Shown here one piece after another: positions 57,490 to 64,000 of a stretch of 64,000 bases of DNA; within the stretch, counting starts at the first letter, position 1; each line of letters begins with the position of its first letter. The stretch comes from Argyresthia goedartella. Taxonomy: Eukaryota > Arthropoda > Insecta > Lepidoptera > Argyresthiidae. The notes beneath the pieces are model-generated. The model was given only the letters and a program-made list of their open reading frames with translations, was not told the origin of the DNA and ran no database searches. The stretch covers positions 7,440,001 to 7,504,000 of the forward strand of contig OX463829.1 of the NCBI GenBank assembly GCA_949825045.1, read 5' to 3'. The position numbers and the translations under genes were made by a program.

Positions 57490-57960
57490 ATGATCTTAAG
57501 TGTATCAATTCTCACATCCAAATGTCAGGCGAATTGAGACCAGTTTGGAGTTAGTCAGCAACTCGTTAGACTTAGTAAATAACACGAAGTTGCTTGGAAT
57601 ATCCATTGATAGCAAATTGCGATGGGGACCCCACATAGATAAATTAGCTGGTAGATTAAGTTCTGCGGCTGTTAGGAACATCAGATAAAATACGGAGGCT
57701 ACAGCTAGGCTAGTTTATTTTAGTTACTTTCATAGTGTCATATCCTCTGGTATCTTGTTATGGCGAAAGCAGCGGATATTTAAACTTTTTTTATTACAGA
57801 AAAGAGCTATTCCAGCTATTTATAATTTAAAACGCACAGACTTCCTAAGATAACTTTAAAAAAAATTGGCATACTAACTATAGCTAGTCAATTTGTTTTC
57901 GATAATATAATGAAAGAATGCTTAGAACCTTGCAATATTTTCTAATTTTACCGATAGCTG
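57490..57960 (+). mobile_element. CR1/jockey-like LINE, reverse transcriptase C-terminal fragment
   Basis: It encodes LELVSNSLDLVNNTKLLGIS, DSKLRWGPHIDKLAGRLSSA and then, after a stop at about 57686, ATARLVYFSYFHSVISSGIL and LWRKQR. This is the conserved LG(I)..D..L.W..HI and Y...S.I..GI..W series that follows the catalytic core in non-LTR reverse transcriptases. The YxDD catalytic part is upstream and absent or decayed. Several stops are present. Confidence 0.8.
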
Positions 57961-58160
57961 TAATGTTAACCTAAGAAATAATCACAGACTAGATTAACCC
58001 TTGTTTAGACTCGCGAAAGTTAGCAATTATTTCAAGAGTATGCATTCTCTACTACAACAGGATACCTCTGGAGATTTTGAAATTGCTATTCAAGCAATCT
58101 AAAAACCTTGCAAACACAACACAGAAAGTCCCGTCGACGAATCATATGAAATTTTGTGGT

Positions 58161-58394
58161 ACAGTCAGCATCAGATATATATGAGCAGGTTAGCTACTCA
58201 AAAAGATCTACACATCTTAACAAATCAGAAATATCGATACAGCCAAAGTGACAAAATTATGTCAATACCCTCAGAGTTAACTTGGATGTTGACATAATTT
58301 TGACACTTCGGCTGTATCGATATTTCTGATTTGTTAAGATGTGTAGATCTTTTTGAGTAGCTAACCTGCTCATATATATGTGATGCTGACTGTA
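58161..58394. mobile_element. Palindromic MITE, 105-bp arms, TA-flanked
   Basis: The left arm 58161..58265 and right arm 58289..58394 are near-perfect reverse complements, with one base of length difference in an A run and few mismatches. A 23-bp spacer lies between them. The ends read tacagtcagcatca inward, so TA followed by cagtcagc marks both boundaries, consistent with a Tc1/mariner-type target site. Non-coding. Confidence 0.88.
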
Positions 58395-58974
58395 CTAGAA
58401 AATTAAATCTGATAAAGTTATCTACAACTTAGATTTTATAGACTTTTTTCCTATTGCCAATTGAGAGCGTCGAATTTTTCAACGGTATATACCGAATTAG
58501 CATATGTGTTTTTGAAGAGCAAATTAACTCTATAACTTTCTTCTTCGGGGATTTTTTTCTCAGAAGAACTGTTATAAAGTTAAATAAACAACGTATGACA
58601 ATAAAAGTGAGGTAAGAACACATAATTTTTTTCGGAGCTCATATATCATTACATAATAGGGAAAATGTGTATAAAATCTAAGTTGTAGATAATTTTATCA
58701 GCTTTTATTATGTTCTTAAACAACATTTCTTATGACGCGTCGTTTTCGAGACCTAAGCAAAAATCCAAAGACCGGGACCTTCTCTGTGCCCCTCCCCGTA
58801 GGGCTCACCTCACAGAGGTAAGGACTTTTAGTATGTTTGTCTCCTACGTAACAAGTACAAACAAAGTTCCGAAGTCAAACTTTCTACTTCGACTTTTCCA
58901 TCTACTATCATTCGTTGATCAGTCTACTAGTAATAATAGTCACATCAAATTAGTAAACTTCTATTAATTTCACT

Positions 58975-59410
58975 TTCAATATTTATTTATTATTTACGTA
59001 ACATATTTGTACCATTACAGCAAAGGCCTAATCGGTACAAATATACACGAAATATTTACAAGATACAATTCAATTACGGTCATATAAATATAAATTATAT
59101 TCAGTCTCGAATCAATTCAATTCCATAATACAGGGATATGCATTCATCTCACAGAGCCAGCCACACTCTCGCACGATATCACCCCAAGAATCATATTCAG
59201 CGATACTGCAGCCAACTGGGCGTTGAGGCTGTCCCGCGCCTGCACTAGCGGAGGTCGCCGGCGCGCCACCGTGCGGTGCGTGCCGCCTGGTAGCAGGTGG
59301 TGCCTGCACGGTCGTAGGTCTGGTACGGATGGCGCTTATACCGCACTGACAACCGCTGCGCAGTCACTGTCGCCATTGCCCTGTCGCAACAATCGTCACA
59401 CAGTCGGAAG
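58975..59410 (-). other. Unidentified GC-rich 3' end on the minus strand
   Basis: On the minus strand a GC-rich part (about 59410..59210) is followed by AT-rich sequence and an AATAAATAAA signal near 58990. One frame reads RHHLLPGGTHRTVARRRPPL then VQARDSLNAQLAAVSLNMIL before a stop; another is open for 65 codons. It looks like the 3' end of a transcription unit, either a host gene or a LINE, but I cannot tell which frame, if any, is used. Confidence 0.35.
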
Positions 59411-59419
59411 CTGGTTTAT

Positions 59420-60565
59420 TTAATGATTTTAACTTGTTGCATTATTTACATTCGTATTTAAGAACATGCGTTGCGGCATTACAAACACAGATATCTTAAA
59501 GTTGTCTAAGACTACTAACACATGAGCAGGGATGGCAAAAGAGAATAAAATAAATTGCTGAACGTGGCTGTAGGATTGCTTTTGTGATCCTGCAGCTCTG
59601 GCTACCCCTGTAAGTGAATATAGCCATGAATATGCATATTCAAATGAATATTCGGAAACCAAACAGCAAAATATTTGTAGATTCACCCAATTAGTTCTAA
59701 CTAAATAACACGGTTTGTGCGATAGGTATTATCTGGTATTCATTTACTTACTTATTAGACTCCTTGGGATAGATGAAGTATGAATTATCTTTTCTTTTCC
59801 TGGTATTGTTCATACAAACAGTATAGTAAACAACCATTGTACTATTCCAAAACGTACACTTCTTAACACTTTAAAAACTATTTGCTGTTTATTGCACTTA
59901 AAACAATTCGATAAGGAAGGTGATGAAACAAAGAATACTTGATTTATGCAGTGTAGGCCCTCCGTTTGTCATCATCCCGGACGAGCGTAAGCCGGTTTTA
60001 TCCGGTGGCGGCGCGTACGCGACACGGGCTGATGACACGCACACCTACAACGGCGTGGTTGTATAAATCTTTCTTTGTTCCGTTTCTTACTTACTGCCAC
60101 TAATTAAGGGACTGAGGAGCACCATATTATCTGCATAATTTAAGTCTGTATGTATATGTATAGCTATTAATATTTTCTATGAAACAGGCTTCAGATCTTG
60201 CAGACAATTATCTTAGCTAACGCCAATTAAAAAAAAACATTATTTTCACCCATAGTTCTAGCAACATTCAAGAAACTTCTTCGACTCTTTTGTTTGAATA
60301 ATTAAACTGAAGACATTAAAGTAAACGTTATATCCGGAATTTCACAAAGATGCCAACAGCTCCTTGTCGGTCTATAGCAACACACCTATTCACACCTGAA
60401 CTTGAACAGTTGCCGACAGTTTCATTACACCAGCTGTCGGTGTCGAACCGACTGGAGCTTTCTATTCCTGTTGTGTTTAGGCTTTACAGGTACGAGATGA
60501 AAGCTCCCGTGGTGAATCTAGGTTATTATTATCTATAGGATAAATCATAATCTCATATTGTACAT
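59420..60565. other. No gene recognised
   Basis: AT-rich except a short CpG-rich patch at about 59975..60050 (ccggtggcggcgcgtacgcg). No supported exon. Confidence 0.4.
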
Positions 60566-60913
60566 GTCACCGTAAGATAGTCAAAACAGTTAGTTGATAA
60601 ACTAACGCGTTAGTTGAATTTACGTTTCTTTTGTTCTTACATGTCAACTTAACAAGAAGACTATTCGGGGGCTTCGCTGCGTTCACCCCCTCTAATCTTC
60701 AGCTAAGCTACCGCAGTGTATGCCAGGGTATTTCGTTTGCAATTCAAATTTGAACCAGATTACTATTTAACGGTTTTAACCGTTATTTTATCAATTAACA
60801 CGTCATATAGTAAGCAGTACGCTACAGTTTACTATCTGTCGATAGTTGACCAACTAACGAGAAAAAAAAACATTAGTTAATCAGCTAACGGTTTGGAAGA
60901 TCTTACGGTGACA
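60566..60913. mobile_element. MITE, family Y (atgtcaccgtaaga ends), complete
   Basis: Both ends read inward atgtcaccgtaagat and then cgttag-rich sequence. The reverse complement of the right end is atgtcaccgtaagatcttcc, then aaaccgttagctgatt. The interior has cgtttcttttgttcttacat, gtcaacttaacaagaagact and gggggcttcgctgcgttcac, shared in part with family X. 348 bp, no coding. Confidence 0.82.
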
Positions 60914-61146
60914 TACATATACTTCTTTAAAGCTTAGTACCTCTCCAATACTGGATAATGGACTAGATTGATAGTCAGAATCGTATAACCCTTTTGTCGT
61001 CAGGCGTAATCACTGTCCATACTTGTATTCCATCAGAGAGCCACGGGGTCCTCCGGTAATTTGGCACGACTCCTGAGGACTCGTTTTCCTTAAAACCTTT
61101 CTTATTACAATTTGGAGTTGTAGTTCTGAAAAAAATAGTTGTTTGT

Positions 61147-61278
61147 GTCACAAGGGAGCAAAATGATGTATTTACGGCGAGGGCGGTACATTGAATCCAG
61201 AGAGTTAGAATCCTGAGCGTAACGAAGGATTCAAGCGTTAACGCCCATGACGAAAATAATTTTGCTCCTGAGTGACAC
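61147..61278. repeat. Inverted-repeat segment with gtgtcac...gagcaaaat ends
   Basis: gtgtcacaagggagcaaaat (from 61147) and the inverted counterpart of gtgtcactcaggagcaaaat (to 61278) face each other about 130 bp apart, enclosing gcgagggcggtacattgaat. This is a likely small MITE. Confidence 0.55.
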
Positions 61279-61279
61279 A

Positions 61280-63075
61280 TACAACTTTTCACACCGACTA
61301 TCAGGAAAATTTATATTAAATGCTCCAAAAAAATTAAATAACTATACTTTGAATTATACTTTCACCACTTTTACAGTAATCGAAAAACGTAAACAAAACC
61401 TTTTTTTTATAATGGTGTATTGTGAAGGATTAGGGAAAAGTCACCACAGATAAAATATTTACTAATGTGTAAAAATAATCGAATCGAATATTACAATGGT
61501 TTCGGATATCAATATTCACTATATCACAATAACAGTCATCGATAGTTTTGATTTCAGTAAAACAAATAATTTATTGTGACATTTTTTTTAATATCACGAT
61601 AAATTCATAAATTTTCATATAACATTGTTAAAGTTTAAACTTGAAATGCTTGTTTTTAACCGACTACGTCATCGTAGTCGATGGTAATGTAATTTCATAA
61701 TTATTTCGATTATTTTAATCTGTGTTCAATAGGCACATTGCGTAAATGCTTCATGCCAATCGATAAATTAAAAAAGTAGCTTGAACAGAAAAGTAGCATT
61801 TTGCTCAATCTCGTCGTGGAGCAAAACTTACTTTTCCGAATGAAAGGTGTGAAAAAACTATTCTCAACTTGGTACCACATAATTATGAGTAGGTTGAACG
61901 AAAAACGTAAAGTATCATGATGACATTGCATTAAGCAACTCTTTAAAATTATCACAATCGCGATCAAAACTTTCCTCTTTCAACATGTCATAGGCAAACT
62001 TTTCAATAGACCATGACTTGGTACAACACCATTTGAATCTCTGTGAAAGTGCTGTCAAACTAGAAGTCGGACTACGCGTGTATGAAATTGTAAAGCGTAA
62101 AATCAACGAAGCAAGATTTCTGCTGAACTTGACAGGTTTCGCTTACCATTTCATCGGCACGAAAGGGACCTAAGTGATCTTAGAATCCCACAACAACGAT
62201 GTCACGAACTTATACATAAATATCAGACACATTAAAACATTGAAAATCGTTTACACAAGCGAGAAAGTTTCAATATGCGTTCAAGTCATGCAGGCTGATA
62301 TTCTTCCAGTATATTTCCATAAGCAACTCACTTAAATAATAAATTAATTAATAAAAATAAAAAACAAATATTCGAGAATATTTGTTTCTTAACAAATATT
62401 CTTGCTCAACACACAATGTATGCAACACACATATTTACCCTTACCTGGCTTCGAACCCGTCAGCTTCGTAGGCAGCGTCACTATCCGCTAGGCTAAACGT
62501 CTTGCCACACTAAAGCAATGAGTATATAAAGGACCTCATATAGCAGCTGACGGCTAGTCCTGAATGATCAGTTTCACTTTCTAAGATCATCCCAATCACG
62601 ATTGCGAAATGAGCAATCTCATCAACAAGTCTTACAAATTAACTGCAGTATTTAATGGTAGAAAGCTATGCGCCGGCGCATGTGCCCGGTTTCTGTCAGA
62701 GGTTAGAGCAGGTGTTACGTGAAATCTCGAGGTTTAACGATCTAACGTGACAGGCATGACCGACGTGAAATATTAGTGATCCGCGTAAACACTAACCGAC
62801 TTACAATTTCACCTTCTTTGCATGATTTGCAAAAATTATGGACGTTATTTGTCATTGTCAGTGCTCATTTATAGAAGTATTTTATCACTTATATTGGTAA
62901 TATTGGTTCAGCTGACAGACTCTGGTCGATCCGCCCTATGCCATGTTAGGATCTCATGCCACCTTATGCAAAATGTCGGCTTCAACCCCCTACTTCCCCA
63001 TCTTAGGGGATGAATTTCGCTAAATCCCCTCTTCTACCCTACCCATGTCCATATATGGAATCCCGTAAATAAACA
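61280..63075. other. No gene recognised; tRNA-like SINE fragment at 62430..62515
   Basis: Mostly AT-rich. On the minus strand at 62515..62430 there is a tRNA-like head (aagacgtttagcctagcgga, then a gctgacgggttcgaagccag B-box region). Minus-strand frames at 61710..61967 and 61915..62106 have no recognisable domain. Confidence 0.45.
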
Positions 63076-63258
63076 TAAAACATTTACACACAGGCACATA
63101 CATTGCTTCTTGCCCCACACTAGGAAACCCTGTGTCGTGGGAACCAGAAACGACGTCACACCCTTATAAAACATCCAAGACCTGGGGATTTTTTTCTTTA
63201 TCCCCAGCCGGGGATCGAACCCGGGAGTCACAACCGCATAGCGCCACAGAGGTCGTTG
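63076..63258 (-). mobile_element. SINE family C
   Basis: Minus-strand copy with a partly deleted head, B box ggttcgatccc, accccaggtcttggatgttt in near-identical form, a gtgtgacgtcgtttctggtt stretch and the end block cctagtgtggggcaagaagc. It lacks about 20 bases of the head compared with 55384..55583. Confidence 0.85.
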
Positions 63259-64000
63259 TTACAAAGGTTCATGTCAGTAGAACCAGTGGTTTAGGCTGTA
63301 CGTTGGTATATTAGGCAGGTAGTCAGTCAGGACTTTGAATTTTATAAGTAAAGCCGGGTATTAGCAGTTTTTACATACGCAGCGTGGTCTCTTTCAATGG
63401 GCTTTTGGTTGGTTTTTGCTTTGGTTTCGAATTGATGATACATGGATTTACTTATCTGTCTATTAATTCGATTCAATTGTAGGTTATGGATTGGACGTTT
63501 GGCATCATCATCTTTCACAATTCTTACCAGGTTAACGACAGCGTTTCTGATGATGATGCACCGCAACGCTGTGTGCTGTTATACTTATACTGTTAACTCA
63601 AATGATGACAATCGTCTTGTCTATTTATTTATCGCGGTGTGACGGGGTTAATTTACTATTGTAACGTATGCCATGGAGTTGGTTGGTTTTGTAGATCAAG
63701 CTTTATTTTACGCGATAACTTTTACTTTTGGGTTAGTTGCTTGAGATCCAGGGATCTTTTGATTCCTTTTTCCTATTGGACAGTTGTTAGATTTTATGAT
63801 TGACGTTAATCTCAGTCATGTCTCTCCCAAAGAAAACTTGGATACATTATGGTTAAAAAATCTCATCGCGACCAAATCCCGTCATCTTGGATTTCACGTC
63901 AAAATCGTTGAGTTCTCCGATGCAGTCAATAGCTAACCATTACTGCACTATTACACGGGTGGTTACACTCCCAACCAAAAACATAAAATCATGAATTACC
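63259..64000. other. No gene recognised
   Basis: AT-rich sequence with short unsupported frames up to the end of the window. Confidence 0.45.

Noticed and set aside
61710..62106. Pair of minus-strand frames that could be exons of one gene
   Set aside because: No convincing splice signals or homology, and the frames overlap each other.

Overview
The window is eukaryotic nuclear DNA, AT-rich, with introns and dense interspersed repeats, and it has no bacterial gene layout. The repeat set is what I would expect from a moth or butterfly genome: tRNA-derived SINEs with ATT tails, a common repeat that begins GGGTTCCGTACCC and ends in a tract reading CTCGCACTTGACCG, jockey/CR1-like and RTE-like LINE tails, mariner and Tc1-like DNA transposons, many palindromic MITEs and a BEL/Pao LTR retrotransposon. 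The assignment to Lepidoptera is inference from this repertoire. No database search was possible.

Host gene content is small. The best-supported host gene is a + strand formin of the DAAM family. Exon 45160..45288 encodes a stretch that aligns with the start of the DAAM GTPase-binding region. Two candidate first coding exons lie upstream, at 35145..35192 (possibly starting from an acceptor at 35034) and at 42958..43050. Both end in phase 0 at good donors and could splice to that exon. A relic duplicate of the DAAM exon follows it and is split by a palindromic MITE. A terminal exon of an unidentified minus-strand gene (44378..44553) lies inside the DAAM intron. A CpG-rich block at 7085..7370 looks like a promoter plus untranslated first exon. 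A short possible first exon lies at 12790..12837.

The rest is mostly mobile DNA. Region by region: 1..6650, solo LTR, SINEs and MITEs; 7.1-13.7 kb, promoter-like block, possible exon and unexplained sequence; 14.7-16.0 kb, Tc1-like element with inverted repeats; 17.4-18.5 kb, hairpin, MITE and SINE head; 19.0-20.4 kb, a LINE-type element carrying only an intact ORF1; 20.4-28.8 kb, mostly unrecognised AT-rich DNA; 28.8-34.2 kb, a complete but internally deleted BEL/Pao element with apparently identical LTRs; 35-45.7 kb, the DAAM exons with an inactive mariner holding a nested SINE; 45.7-64 kb, LINE remnants, SINEs, palindromic MITEs and intronic or intergenic sequence.

The most notable items are the very young BEL element that lacks reverse transcriptase and has gag and pol in one frame separated by a single UAG; the ORF1-only LINE; the cluster of alternative DAAM first exons; and the DAAM exon relic interrupted by a palindrome. 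I found no new cellular defence or biosynthetic system.
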